The notes: a model not told the origin generated them from the letters alone. A stretch of DNA of 25,473 nucleotides from Saprospiraceae bacterium (GCA_016787375.1 JAEUUM010000036.1:1-25473), one strand, 5' to 3'; shown: positions 1-9,113, counted from the stretch's first letter. Made by a program: numbers and translations.

Positions 1-2484
1 AAAGCCATATTTCGAAATTACTTGCTCATTCAATCTGTCAATTGACTCGTCTGAAAGAACTTCAAAAGCAGGATCATCCACTTTTTTCAATGTCCATCCT
101 GTACCTGGTTCTAGTTTATTGTTTGTCATTATTGTGTCAACAAATGTCAACACGAAATCACCCTTTTTGGTGTCTATTGGATTATAAATTTTAACGTCAA
201 TTGGACCTCTTCCAGGAATATAAGTTACCTCTCCGTTAAAACTCGGTTCGAACATCAACATTCTCTGGTCGTCACTAACCGCCAAGTCATTTCCTCCTGC
301 ACCATTTCCATCTATTCGCGTAATTACTGCAGGTGTACCATAATCAGCATTCTGATCGACATCAATGATTGGTCTTGGTATCCCTACGGCAGTAGATATT
401 CTTCTGCCCTCAAGGTATGGAGTTCTTTGACCTAGGCCTGTTATTGGATCAAATTGCTCAAAATTATTGTATGCATAAGCTACGACTTTAAAATAATATT
501 GCTTGTGGTTAACCAATCTTCTGTCGCCTTTTGCAAAAACATCTTCTTTTATGCTAAATGTTCTTTTTATTCCTTTGTCCTGACTGATGGTTTTAAGAGT
601 AGGAATCCAATATTTTTCATTTGTAGTTGAACCAGGTTTGTCAACTGTTGTCCAATTGAATATTTTTGAAACCCCATTTTTGAGGTCATAAATTCCGATT
701 AGCTGGGCTTTGTCCGGATCACTTAATTCGAGATTTGTAACTTCTGAACCTGAAACTTGGTAGATTTTATAACCTTCGAATCTGTAAAGGGTATCAGAAG
801 TTCCTTTTGGAGCTCTTAAATCAACTCCGGTATAATCTTCATGAGCATTATTTGATGAAAGTGAATCATTGGTTAACACCATAATCAATTCATTATTTAA
901 TTCAATGAAGTCAACATCCGGTGCGTCGGGTCCGTCTGTTACTTTAAAGCAATTATCAAACAATGCTTGTGCCAAATCATCTGCATTTGTTAATCTTGCA
1001 GGGTTTGGACAAGGGTGAGGTATGTTTGCTACCCAAACAACTCCAATAATAAGCTCATTTTTCTTACCTGGATCTAATCTGAAAGGACCTGAAGCTTGTA
1101 GAGTTCTTCGGTCACCAATTCCTAAATTTGCAGTACACATGCTCCAACCAGGACCATTTGGATCATCCGGGAAAGTATATTTTGTTGGTGTTCCAACTAT
1201 AGAATATCCTGAACCTCCTTTTTTGATAATTGTACCATCTCTCCACGAACCTGACAAATACCTGTAATGCTCAATGGCGCCATTTGGATCCTCTGTACCG
1301 GGAGGATTTGTTCCAACTCCACCATTGTTGTAATAAATAAAAGATGACATTCCTATTTCATTACCATTTTCATCATTTGGTCCCCTGAAATAGTCTATTC
1401 CCAACATTGGTATTTTATCGTTGTAAGTCGGTGTACCATTACAAGTAGTTCCAGGATCACCATCTATTGCGTCTTGATTGTAGATATACATCAAACTTCT
1501 TGATGTATCACAACCAATATAATCATCACTCGCACAACCTAAGTCAGGGTCAGTCCACATAGCAAAGAATGTACTATCTATGGGTTCTATTGCTCTGTTG
1601 ATAAGTTTGAATCTGTAAAAAGTCATGTCATTTAACTCATCATTGGATGCATATGCGAAGGCCTGAACCTGCACTTCCATTTTGATTGCATCTCCTTGAG
1701 TTTGCGTGTGAACATCACCTGCGTCATTGTAGATCCAAAAAACCATTTGATCCGGATAGTTGGTCAATTCACAACCTCTAATCTCGATAACAGGGTAATC
1801 ACCTTCCTTTGGGTTATATACAAAATCCGGTGTTCCCTCATCGTGAAATCCCGCAAGACCATTATCGTCATCTGGTAAATCGAAACCATTTATTTCCTCA
1901 AAGTAAGGATTACCTCTTGATGGCCAACCTTTGACATCTGCGGGTATCAAGTTTGGATCGTACTTATACTCACCACTAATAGGATCAAAGCTCTTTTTGA
2001 AATTATCAATATGAGATTTGATATTTGAACCCAACACGTTAAAGTGCCTGTCCCATTTAGCACAAGTCGCCTCTTCAACTAAACCTCCACTTGTCAGTGG
2101 GCCGGGCCAGAAGTCATTTCCGGCAGAACGATATGTTTGTGCTGCCATTTTTAGGTTACCTCCATCATCAAATCCTCCAAGCCAAACAGCTCCGGCGAAT
2201 ATGGATGACACTTCAGGAATCCCTTTTCCGGGTTCAACATTAGGTACAATGTACTTAGGGTCATTTAAATCCCACCACATATCACCTCCTCCCAATAATC
2301 GTGCACGCACGTTATTGATGTTCAGGTCAATGGAAGATGTTGATGGTTTACAAGCAGCCCTGTTAGAGGTTTTCTTTTTGTAAACAACAACTCCTGTTCC
2401 TTGATTGGGATTTTCTCTCGCCTCAATTTTTCCAATTGTCAACAACATTACGAGGCTGAGCAAACCAATACAAAGCTTTTTCAT
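1..2484 (-). CDS. Large secreted protein, probable T9SS cargo (3' end outside window)
   Basis: An open frame of 828 codons starts at ATG 2484 and reaches the left edge without a stop, so the C-terminus is missing. The start gives a signal peptide (MKKLCIGLLSLVMLLTIGKIEA, residues 1-22), which supports it. Next comes a domain rich in Trp, Gly and Asp, including residues reading AGAVWLGGFDDGGNLK and a nearby GNDFWPGPL. I recall similar segments in large secreted Bacteroidota proteins, but cannot name a family. About residues 517-675 look like a fibronectin type III-type domain, with YRFEGYKIYQ and YYFKVVAYAYN as strand signatures. It follows the TonB receptor by 33 bases on the same strand, so one transcript is likely. 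A T9SS C-terminal sorting domain is expected but would lie beyond position 1. Function is unknown; an exported or surface-attached role is inference. Confidence 0.85.
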   Translation of the reverse strand, partial: MKKLCIGLLSLVMLLTIGKIEARENPNQGTGVVVYKKKTSNRAACKPSTSSIDLNINNVRARLLGGGDMWWDLNDPKYIVPNVEPGKGIPEVSSIFAGAVWLGGFDDGGNLKMAAQTYRSAGNDFWPGPLTSGGLVEEATCAKWDRHFNVLGSNIKSHIDNFKKSFDPISGEYKYDPNLIPADVKGWPSRGNPYFEEINGFDLPDDDNGLAGFHDEGTPDFVYNPKEGDYPVIEIRGCELTNYPDQMVFWIYNDAGDVHTQTQGDAIKMEVQVQAFAYASNDELNDMTFYRFKLINRAIEPIDSTFFAMWTDPDLGCASDDYIGCDTSRSLMYIYNQDAIDGDPGTTCNGTPTYNDKIPMLGIDYFRGPNDENGNEIGMSSFIYYNNGGVGTNPPGTEDPNGAIEHYRYLSGSWRDGTIIKKGGSGYSIVGTPTKYTFPDDPNGPGWSMCTANLGIGDRRTLQASGPFRLDPGKKNELIIGVVWVANIPHPCPNPARLTNADDLAQALFDNCFKVTDGPDAPDVDFIELNNELIMVLTNDSLSSNNAHEDYTGVDLRAPKGTSDTLYRFEGYKIYQVSGSEVTNLELSDPDKAQLIGIYDLKNGVSKIFNWTTVDKPGSTTNEKYWIPTLKTISQDKGIKRTFSIKEDVFAKGDRRLVNHKQYYFKVVAYAYNNFEQFDPITGLGQRTPYLEGRRISTAVGIPRPIIDVDQNADYGTPAVITRIDGNGAGGNDLAVSDDQRMLMFEPSFNGEVTYIPGRGPIDVKIYNPIDTKKGDFVLTFVDTIMTNNKLEPGTGWTLKKVDDPAFEVLSDESIDRLNEQVISKYGF

Positions 2485-2517
2485 GTCAAAAGTTTTTAAA
2501 TATTAATCAATAATCAA

Positions 2518-5500
2518 TTAAAACTGAAATAATGCACCGAGGTATAGCCTTCTTGGTGGTGCATAATTATCAGGGTTTAGTACATACCACTGGAATGAAT
2601 CAATATATGCTTCAGAATCTCTGCCTGAAACAGCAATATTATTGATATCCTGAATACCACGTGGTGAAACTAAATAACCAGAATCATCTGCAGAACCTGT
2701 TACAGGATATGCTCCAATAACTGTTCTCAAATCAAGTATGTTTTGAGCTCTGAAATAAACATTCAGATACAAATCTTTTTTGCTGTTTTCTGAACGATTT
2801 AGGTTGATATTTTTGTCAACCTTTAAGTTCAAGAAGAATCTCCATGGTAAACGGGCACCGTTAATGGCACCAGCAAATCCAGAACCTCCACGAGGAGTTG
2901 GAACGATATTTCGTGTATACGGTCTTCCTGAAATTGCTCTGGCATCAATGTTGATTCCTAAATCTTCAAGTATTGGGATACCTCTGAATTTAGGTCCATT
3001 ATATCTCTTACCAGACTCGTATCTCCAATCAACATTCAAATTGAATGAATGTCTTTCATCGAAGTTTAGTGGGAATAGTGTTCTGATATTTCCTCTCTGA
3101 GTCAAACCTGCCTGTGAGTTTGCATCAGAACCTGTTCCATCAGCAAATTGTAGGGTATAGTTTGCATTTAACATCAGATTACCAGTCCTTCTGTAATCAT
3201 AACCAACAGAAAATCCTTTAACAGTACCAAAGTCAATGTTATCATAAGTGTCGTAAGAAGAAACCGGAGCAGGAATAAATAAAAGAGTTCTGCTTTGAAT
3301 CATGTTACGCATCTCTTTGTAGTACGATGAGATTTTGATAGCCGTAGCATTTGTAAGTTTTTGCTGGAACCCAACCTCGTAATCTATTGTTTTTTCAGGT
3401 TTAAGATTTGGGTTATTAACCTGACCTGGTCTGATTGATGGATCTTCGAAATAGTAGTAGTTAAGTGGTGTAAACAACGTGTTAGAGGTAGGTCTTTGCA
3501 CCAAAATATCATAGTGAGCGAAGAAGTTGGCATCTTCAGAGATTGGGAACGAGAATGCCAAACGTGGCATCAAGTTTATTTGTCTCTTATAGTCTTCAAA
3601 TGAAGTATTTGGGTCAAAATTTGGATCCCGAATATCATTTAATGCATTCTTGTATTTTGGCGTTACAATTTGACCGCCAAAAATTATATTTCCATCGTTT
3701 GCTCTAGTTCCATTGTTGAAATACCATTGTTCACCGGTTCTAAAAGCCCTAACTGAATTTGAGCCCTTTTGAGTTACGTACACTTTGTAGTCATCACCAA
3801 CAGCTCCAGGTCTGATTTGAGAAGGGTTATTATCATAAAACTCCTTGGCAGTCATGATCTCGTAAAGTGAATACTGATCTTTAAGAACTTTTGTATTAAT
3901 ATCATACATGTCGGCTCTCACCCCTACTCTGAAAATTATATCCTTAAAAGTAAACTTATCCTGAATATAACCCGCGGCATATATAGGTTTAAAAGGAGCT
4001 ACCGGGAACAACTGCTTACCATTTGCATCTTTGGATGTAAAAAAGTCATTAAATGTCACACTGTTTGATAACTCATTGCCTAAATAATCATAGCCATAAA
4101 ACGATGCAAGACCACGGTCTGTCAATTCACGTGAACTGAACATATCCAGCCTTAGAATTGAAGGGTCAAGTTTGTCAACTTCAACATATTGATCCAGACC
4201 AATTCCAAGGGTTTTTCTGATTTCTTTGTAAAAACTACCGTCAATATCATCAACTTTATTTGCAAAAGAGTCTGCAACTATTTGAGATCCGTCAGCTAGC
4301 GTAAAAATGTGATCTGCTTCTGCGACTTTTGAAGTATCTACACCTGGAATTTGTTGGTTTTGAAGTAATTGAGCTCTGGTCCAAAGACCTCTTGGAGCAA
4401 CAGAATATGATCTGGATGTTCTTTCTTCGTAAAATACACCAATTTGAATGTTGTGCTTACCTCTCTCAGAACCTCCTGGTAAGAAATCAAATCCTAGAGT
4501 ACCAGAGAATGTTCTTCTTTCAGCTCTTGATTTTTGATAACTATTGTAGATGTCATTCACATTTGTGTGGAAACCCCAAACTGAAGTGAAGGCATCATTG
4601 GCACGACCATTCCTTTGAATATAGTCAAGGTCGGTTGTTGCATCGGTAATTAGCTTATTGTAGTTCGCTAAACCCGGATTTTTACTATTTGTTGGGTTAT
4701 ATCCGATAAAGAATCTTGTGTTGTCCACGTGTCTCGGAACACCGTCTTGGTCAAATGCAATTGCGCCTCTGTATCCAAAGTCGAATTCAGCAACATGACC
4801 ATAGTCAAAGAAATTATCTTTGAACCTGCTGTCATAACTTAAATTTGTTCCATTCTGGTAGAAAAATTGTAGCGTATAAGATGCATTTCTGAAAGCAGAC
4901 AATTGTGCTTTTGCATCTTCACCCTCGCTTATGTTGGCATTGCCAAGTCGGTGTCTGAATCTGAAGTTGAAACGTGAAGTGTTGGCAAATGCCTCAGGGT
5001 TGTTCTGAGCGTTCAATAACCACCAAGTATTTCCAGGAGAGAATTTGTTATAGTCTCTGCTATATGTTCCGTTTAGCGAAACATCTATCTTCTTATTTAT
5101 ACGCCAATCTAATTTACCATTTAAGTCAATTCTGTTTGACTCTTCATTTGGTCTAACTTTAACCAGATCAACATCACCATTCTTGTTTGTCAATAATTCG
5201 CCAGTCTGCACCAAAAAGTTTTCACCGATTCTGGTAATAGGATCTGCAGCAACTCTGTCTATAGCAGCCTGGTTTGCTGTGTAAATTCCGACCGCACTTG
5301 GGTTATCATCTTTATACCCTGTATAACTACCCGAAAGTCGGTATCCAAGTATTGATTCTTTGGTATCCTTTTTACGTAAAATTGGACCACTTAAATTTAT
5401 ATTAAGCAGGTTGTATCCATATTTATCGAATAAAGCCGAAGTTTCAGCTTCAACCCCACCGGAAAATTTCTGTGAAGGTCCTTTGGTCGACCCTGAAATT

Positions 5501-6144
5501 ACACCACCTGTTGCGTCACCATATTCTGCGCCCAATCCACCGGTTATTACTTGAAGTTGCTCAAGATCCCAAACAGGTACAAAGTTTCCGCTAACAGGCA
5601 TTCCATCAAGCCAATACACCGTATTTGTACTTCTTGAACCCCTAATGGTAATGCTACCACTTTCACCTGAAGTTGATACTCCGGCGGTACTTGCAGCAAT
5701 GGCATTAACATTTCTTTGGGGTAAATTTCTGATTTGCTCAGCTGTAACGACTGATCCTTGTGTAGTATTATCTTGTTCAATTAGTGGCACTTTGTATGCT
5801 ACAATTTCGACTTCATTCATTACAACACCTTTTGAAAGCTTTATGTTGACAACGTTTGCTTTGCCTTGTTTAACAATTACACCTTCAACTTGCTTGGTGG
5901 TGAACCCAACGTAGCTGGCTTCGATTGTGTAGGTACCAGGATCAACAGGTGATATGCTAAAAAACCCATCAAAGTCAGTCTGGGCACCAGTTATAAGCAC
6001 GCCACCTTTAAATAGCTTAACTGTTGCCAACTCAGCTACTGCACCTGTTTCTTCTTCAGTAATCTTACCTTCAAGCGAGGTTTGTGCATACATCCCTGCC
6101 GCTGTGAACAATAGAGTTGCAAATAGTAATAAACGTTTGATCAT
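2518..6144 (-). CDS. TonB-dependent outer-membrane receptor with CarbopepD_reg domain
   Basis: The 1208-residue protein should be a 22-strand outer-membrane barrel that imports, or helps display, a ligand using TonB energy. It has a signal peptide (residues 1-20), a carboxypeptidase-regulatory-like beta domain (about 22-112, with TDFDGFFSI and the YTIEASYVGF strand), and a plug domain (about 115-235) with IRGSRSTNTVYWLDGMPV and a GLGAEYGDATGG segment. The remainder is barrel and ends in Phe (LYLGALFQF), as outer-membrane proteins do. No SusD-like lipoprotein lies downstream; instead the next gene encodes a large secreted protein 33 bases away. This makes it a SusC-like receptor outside a classical SusCD pair, with unknown substrate. 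The start ATG gives a clean signal peptide, and a dehydrogenase terminator separates it from the upstream gene. Confidence 0.93.
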   Translation of the reverse strand: MIKRLLLFATLLFTAAGMYAQTSLEGKITEEETGAVAELATVKLFKGGVLITGAQTDFDGFFSISPVDPGTYTIEASYVGFTTKQVEGVIVKQGKANVVNIKLSKGVVMNEVEIVAYKVPLIEQDNTTQGSVVTAEQIRNLPQRNVNAIAASTAGVSTSGESGSITIRGSRSTNTVYWLDGMPVSGNFVPVWDLEQLQVITGGLGAEYGDATGGVISGSTKGPSQKFSGGVEAETSALFDKYGYNLLNINLSGPILRKKDTKESILGYRLSGSYTGYKDDNPSAVGIYTANQAAIDRVAADPITRIGENFLVQTGELLTNKNGDVDLVKVRPNEESNRIDLNGKLDWRINKKIDVSLNGTYSRDYNKFSPGNTWWLLNAQNNPEAFANTSRFNFRFRHRLGNANISEGEDAKAQLSAFRNASYTLQFFYQNGTNLSYDSRFKDNFFDYGHVAEFDFGYRGAIAFDQDGVPRHVDNTRFFIGYNPTNSKNPGLANYNKLITDATTDLDYIQRNGRANDAFTSVWGFHTNVNDIYNSYQKSRAERRTFSGTLGFDFLPGGSERGKHNIQIGVFYEERTSRSYSVAPRGLWTRAQLLQNQQIPGVDTSKVAEADHIFTLADGSQIVADSFANKVDDIDGSFYKEIRKTLGIGLDQYVEVDKLDPSILRLDMFSSRELTDRGLASFYGYDYLGNELSNSVTFNDFFTSKDANGKQLFPVAPFKPIYAAGYIQDKFTFKDIIFRVGVRADMYDINTKVLKDQYSLYEIMTAKEFYDNNPSQIRPGAVGDDYKVYVTQKGSNSVRAFRTGEQWYFNNGTRANDGNIIFGGQIVTPKYKNALNDIRDPNFDPNTSFEDYKRQINLMPRLAFSFPISEDANFFAHYDILVQRPTSNTLFTPLNYYYFEDPSIRPGQVNNPNLKPEKTIDYEVGFQQKLTNATAIKISSYYKEMRNMIQSRTLLFIPAPVSSYDTYDNIDFGTVKGFSVGYDYRRTGNLMLNANYTLQFADGTGSDANSQAGLTQRGNIRTLFPLNFDERHSFNLNVDWRYESGKRYNGPKFRGIPILEDLGINIDARAISGRPYTRNIVPTPRGGSGFAGAINGARLPWRFFLNLKVDKNINLNRSENSKKDLYLNVYFRAQNILDLRTVIGAYPVTGSADDSGYLVSPRGIQDINNIAVSGRDSEAYIDSFQWYVLNPDNYAPPRRLYLGALFQF

Positions 6145-6172
6145 ATTCTTCTTATTTGAATGTAAAAAAATC

Positions 6173-6180
6173 CAAATTCA
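6173..6180 (-). promoter_or_regulatory. Possible -7 element for the TonB receptor (one mismatch)
   Basis: Read on the minus strand the site is TGAATTTG, one base from the Bacteroidota -7 consensus TAnnTTTG. It lies after the terminator of the upstream gene and would give a leader of about 20 bases to the ATG at 6144, with a purine-rich AAGAAG just before the start. I found no -33 TTG at the usual distance, so this is only a candidate. Confidence 0.3.
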
Positions 6181-6219
6181 CATTTAGGTTGCAATGTTAT
6201 GAAAATTAACTTCTCTGTC

Positions 6220-6266
6220 AAAAAAAAAAGTGAAAATTGTCGCCAATCCGACATAAAAATTTTCAC
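6220..6266 (-). terminator. Rho-independent terminator behind the dehydrogenase gene
   Basis: On the minus strand an imperfect stem is followed directly by ten T (plus-strand A run 6220-6229). The outer arms pair 6230-6238 with 6258-6266 (GTGAAAATT/AATTTTCAC). An inner CGAC/GTCG stem (6239-6242 with 6249-6252) closes a short loop, with unpaired bases between the two on the 6253-6257 side. It begins 77 bases past the dehydrogenase stop and before the TonB receptor start, so it should separate the two transcription units. Confidence 0.65.
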
Positions 6267-6342
6267 ACTATCTTAACATTTGTAAAATCATGAAAGCGCA
6301 AAAAATCCAAAATTTCAAATTTATATTCTGAAACAGTTAAAA

Positions 6343-7284
6343 TTAAATGTTTAAAAAATTTAATATTTTGTTTAAAAGTGTATTTGATAGTTTTTGTTTT
6401 GATTCAAAAGTCCACCCAGCAATATGCGGACTTACTACAATATTTTTCAAATCAAACAATGCTTTGTAAAACTCCTTTTCTTTGGGAGAGTAATTTTCAG
6501 GTTTTTCATTCTCAAACACGTCAAGACAAGCTCCAACCAACTTAGCTTCTGTGAGGGCTTCAAGTAAGGCGGAGCTTTGTACAATTTTTCCTCTGCTTGT
6601 GTTGATCAAAATTCCCTTTTTTCTCCAATTATTAAAAAACTCTTCATTTACATAATACTTGGTCTCCTCAGTTAATGGCAGGTGCATTGAAATGATATCA
6701 GATTCTGCGAATAATTCATCCTTACTTACCAAATTAATTCTACCACCCTGGGTGTTAATTTCTTTTTTGTACTTATCGTGAACCAATATTTTCACATCCC
6801 AGGATAATAGCTTTTGTGCAAATGATTCACCGGTATATCCAAACCCTATGATTCCAATAACCTTTCCGCTAATTTCGAATCCACGGTTCTTTTCACGATG
6901 CCACTCAAAATTCCGAACTTCCCGATCCGAATCTATTAAATTATTTGCGAGGCAAAGCAGCATCCCTAATGCATGCTCCGCAACGGCATTGCAGTTACCT
7001 TCCGGTGAATTAAAAACTCCGATTCCCTTTTGGCCCGCATACTCTTTATCAATAATTTCCATTCCTGAACCCAATCTCCCAACAAACTTCAAATTTATGG
7101 CCCGGTCAATAAATTTTTTATCAACCAGTATTTTGCTATTAATGATCAGTCCTGAGTATTGATCAATTATTTTAAATACATCTGTGTAACTTATTTCAGG
7201 AAAATAATCTACCTGAAAGCCGGCTTTTTCAAATCCTTCAAGCAATAAATCATGCACCAAATCAGTCACCAATATTTTTTGCAT
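6343..7284 (-). CDS. D-2-hydroxyacid dehydrogenase family protein (PGDH-like, no ACT domain)
   Basis: The 313-residue protein is an NAD(P)-dependent oxidoreductase of the D-isomer-specific 2-hydroxyacid dehydrogenase family. Visible features are the Rossmann loop GFGYTG (147-152) with Asp170 (VHD) at the end of the second strand, which favours NAD. The catalytic set is Arg231 (INTSRG), Glu258 or Glu260 (DVFENEKP) and His287 (SPHIAGW). Length matches short phosphoglycerate dehydrogenases without a regulatory ACT domain, but the substrate cannot be fixed: phosphoglycerate, glyoxylate or another 2-oxoacid are all possible. ATG 7284 is chosen because it starts the family's N-terminal strand (MQKILVTD). 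A TTG 195 bases further upstream would add 65 residues with no family resemblance and would overlap the divergent GGGP synthase gene. A perfect -7 element lies 30 bases upstream and a terminator follows. Confidence 0.88.
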   Translation of the reverse strand: MQKILVTDLVHDLLLEGFEKAGFQVDYFPEISYTDVFKIIDQYSGLIINSKILVDKKFIDRAINLKFVGRLGSGMEIIDKEYAGQKGIGVFNSPEGNCNAVAEHALGMLLCLANNLIDSDREVRNFEWHREKNRGFEISGKVIGIIGFGYTGESFAQKLLSWDVKILVHDKYKKEINTQGGRINLVSKDELFAESDIISMHLPLTEETKYYVNEEFFNNWRKKGILINTSRGKIVQSSALLEALTEAKLVGACLDVFENEKPENYSPKEKEFYKALFDLKNIVVSPHIAGWTFESKQKLSNTLLNKILNFLNI

Positions 7285-7313
7285 TTTTTGAAAATTTTGA
7301 GCAAAATAACAAT

Positions 7314-7348
7314 CAAAATTATAACTCTGGGTCAAAATCAGATCAAAA
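7314..7348 (-). promoter_or_regulatory. Promoter of the 2-hydroxyacid dehydrogenase gene
   Basis: On the minus strand TAATTTTG (7321-7314) matches the Bacteroidota -7 element TAnnTTTG exactly. A TTTTG at 7348-7344 lies 22 bases before it, within the spacing known for -33 TTTG elements in this phylum. Transcription would begin near 7307, giving a leader of roughly 23 bases before ATG 7284. Confidence 0.6.
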
Positions 7349-7362
7349 TCTAGATATAGCAT

Positions 7363-7370
7363 TAACTTTG
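7363..7370 (+). promoter_or_regulatory. -7 element of the GGGP synthase-rsgA operon
   Basis: TAACTTTG matches the Bacteroidota -7 consensus TAnnTTTG exactly and lies 14 bases before ATG 7385. The expected transcription start near 7377 gives a very short leader and excludes the GTG at 7370, which is part of the element. No -33 TTG is seen at 17-23 bases upstream. Confidence 0.5.
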
Positions 7371-7384
7371 TGAAAAATGGTTTG

Positions 7385-8161
7385 ATGTCAAAAACACTGA
7401 TGCAGCTGCTAGTTGAATCAAAAAATGAAGGCCGAAAACAACTGGGTATTCTTTTGGATCCAGACAAAACGGATATCAAAAATGTTGATACACTTGTTCA
7501 AACAATAGAAAAAGCAGGTGCAGATATAATATTGGTTGGTGGGAGTTTATTGACTTCCAATCATTTCAATGAGATGATTGCGAGTATTAAAAGATTTACC
7601 ACATTACCGGTTGTTTTGTTTCCATCGAGTATTTATCAAATATCAAAAGATGCAGATGCCATAATGTTTTTATCGCTAATCAGTGGCAGAAATCCGGAGC
7701 TTTTAATTGGTAAACATGTCGAAGCGGCCCCAATTTTAAAGCACATTAATATTGAAGTCATTCCAACCGGATACATGCTAATTGATGGTGGAAAACCAAC
7801 TACTGCTTCATACGTGAGCAACACATTGCCAATTCCGGCTAACAAACCAGAGATCGCAGCTTGTACCGCTCTGGCAGGCCAATTTCTTGGGTTACAGCTC
7901 ATTTACCTTGACGCCGGCAGCGGAGCATCAACGCCTGTTTCTAAAGCAATGATTTCATCCGTAAAAAATATTATTCATATTCCTCTTATAGTCGGTGGAG
8001 GAATTAATTCGCCTGAGATGGCCTATGATGCTGCATTGGCCGGAGCCGACCTGGTGGTGGTTGGAAACACTTTTGAAGAGGATCAAAGTTTAATTCCTGC
8101 ATTTGTAACAGCCATCAAGTCCGCAGAAAAAATTATAAAAAACACCATCTCCAATGCTTAG
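7385..8161 (+). CDS. Geranylgeranylglyceryl phosphate synthase family protein (PcrB/GGGPS)
   Basis: The 258-residue TIM-barrel prenyltransferase joins a polyprenyl diphosphate to glycerol-1-phosphate through an ether bond, the first committed step of archaeal-type ether lipids. Motifs in order are ILLDPDK, VGGSLL, LFPSS.YQIS, SLISGRNP, IPTGYMLIDGG, YLDAGSGA, VGGGI and VVVGNTFE, covering the phosphate-binding loops and the magnesium-binding Asp of the family. Such homologues are known in Bacteroidota, where some make GGGP while Bacillus PcrB makes heptaprenylglyceryl phosphate; chain length cannot be read here. ATG 7385 is chosen because a -7 element overlaps the GTG at 7370, which would add five residues. 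The stop overlaps the rsgA start by 8 bases, so the two are co-transcribed and probably translationally coupled. Confidence 0.9.
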   Translation: MSKTLMQLLVESKNEGRKQLGILLDPDKTDIKNVDTLVQTIEKAGADIILVGGSLLTSNHFNEMIASIKRFTTLPVVLFPSSIYQISKDADAIMFLSLISGRNPELLIGKHVEAAPILKHINIEVIPTGYMLIDGGKPTTASYVSNTLPIPANKPEIAACTALAGQFLGLQLIYLDAGSGASTPVSKAMISSVKNIIHIPLIVGGGINSPEMAYDAALAGADLVVVGNTFEEDQSLIPAFVTAIKSAEKIIKNTISNA

Positions 8162-9101
8162 AGGAGTAGTTACAAAATCAACTGGCAGTTGGTATAAAGT
8201 GCGGCTTGAAAATAATTCTGAATGGAATTGCCGTATAACCGGAAAGCACAAGCTATTTGGTTGGCAACTAACCAATCCGGTTGCAGTTGGTGATTACGTA
8301 ATGGTAGACCAGGAAGGTGCTACCGAACAAGGTGTAATCAAGCAAATTCTCCCCAGAAAAAATTATGTGGTAAGACAATCGCCACGTCAAAAACATCAAT
8401 TACACTTACTCGCTGCAAATATTGATCAGGCCTGTATTATAACTACAATTGTTCAACCAAATTTAAAACAAGGATTTATTGACAGATTTCTGTTGATGAC
8501 CGAACCATATAACATCCCGGTGATCATCGTTTTCAATAAGTCGGATTTATTTGAAAAAGAAGAGACCGAAACTTATAACGAAATGAAGGATCTGTATGAA
8601 TCAATTGGCTATGAGGTAGTAAAAACATCAACGTTAACAGAGGAAAACTTTGATTACATTAAATCTTTGTTTAAAGACAAAACCACATTAATTACCGGGC
8701 AATCAGGTGTTGGAAAATCTTCTCTTAGTATGGGACTGGAACCAACTTTGAACTTAACTACATTTGAAATATCCGATTTCTCAGGAAAAGGCCAACATAC
8801 TACAACATTTGCGGAAATGCATCATACTAGTTTTAATGCAAACATAATTGATACACCAGGCATCAAAACACTTTCATTCAATCATCTTGAACCAGCTGAC
8901 ATTGCACACAATTTTCGTGAAATATTTTTAGAGTCTGCCAATTGTAAATATGCAAATTGTATGCACATGAATGAACCAGGTTGTGCCGTGAAGCAAGCCA
9001 TTGAGTTAGGCAAAATTCATGAACTAAGGTATCAGAATTATCTTCAAATTATTGAAGAGGTTGAAGATCAGAATTATTGGGAAAGGCATAAGGATTATTG
9101 A
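8154..9101 (+). CDS. rsgA: Ribosome small subunit-dependent GTPase A
   Basis: RsgA (YjeQ) is a circularly permuted GTPase that binds the 30S subunit late in assembly and helps release maturation factors such as RbfA. The 315-residue protein has an N-terminal OB-fold (about 1-70). The G-domain motifs come in permuted order: NKSD (128-131), the P-loop GQSGVGKSS (182-190), the KGQHTTT switch (212-218) and DTPG (233-236). A C-terminal zinc knuckle uses Cys264, Cys269, His271 and Cys277. Length and motif order are normal for the family. The start overlaps the end of the GGGP synthase gene by 8 bases. It converges on the DUF2851 gene with 12 bases between stops. Confidence 0.96.
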   Translation: MLRGVVTKSTGSWYKVRLENNSEWNCRITGKHKLFGWQLTNPVAVGDYVMVDQEGATEQGVIKQILPRKNYVVRQSPRQKHQLHLLAANIDQACIITTIVQPNLKQGFIDRFLLMTEPYNIPVIIVFNKSDLFEKEETETYNEMKDLYESIGYEVVKTSTLTEENFDYIKSLFKDKTTLITGQSGVGKSSLSMGLEPTLNLTTFEISDFSGKGQHTTTFAEMHHTSFNANIIDTPGIKTLSFNHLEPADIAHNFREIFLESANCKYANCMHMNEPGCAVKQAIELGKIHELRYQNYLQIIEEVEDQNYWERHKDY

Positions 9102-9113
9102 TGCACAGTTTTC

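Noticed and set aside
1022..2383. Plus-strand open frames opposite the left-edge gene
   Set aside because: They are short and antisense to one continuous 828-codon frame that has a signal peptide and recognisable domain patterns.
5547..5780. 77-codon minus-strand frame inside the TonB receptor gene
   Set aside because: It is an out-of-frame shadow of the plug domain, which has strongly conserved motifs in the main frame.
7285..7479. N-terminal extension of the dehydrogenase from TTG 7479
   Set aside because: The extra 65 residues do not look like the family, they overlap the divergent GGGP synthase gene, and a promoter lies between the TTG and ATG 7284.
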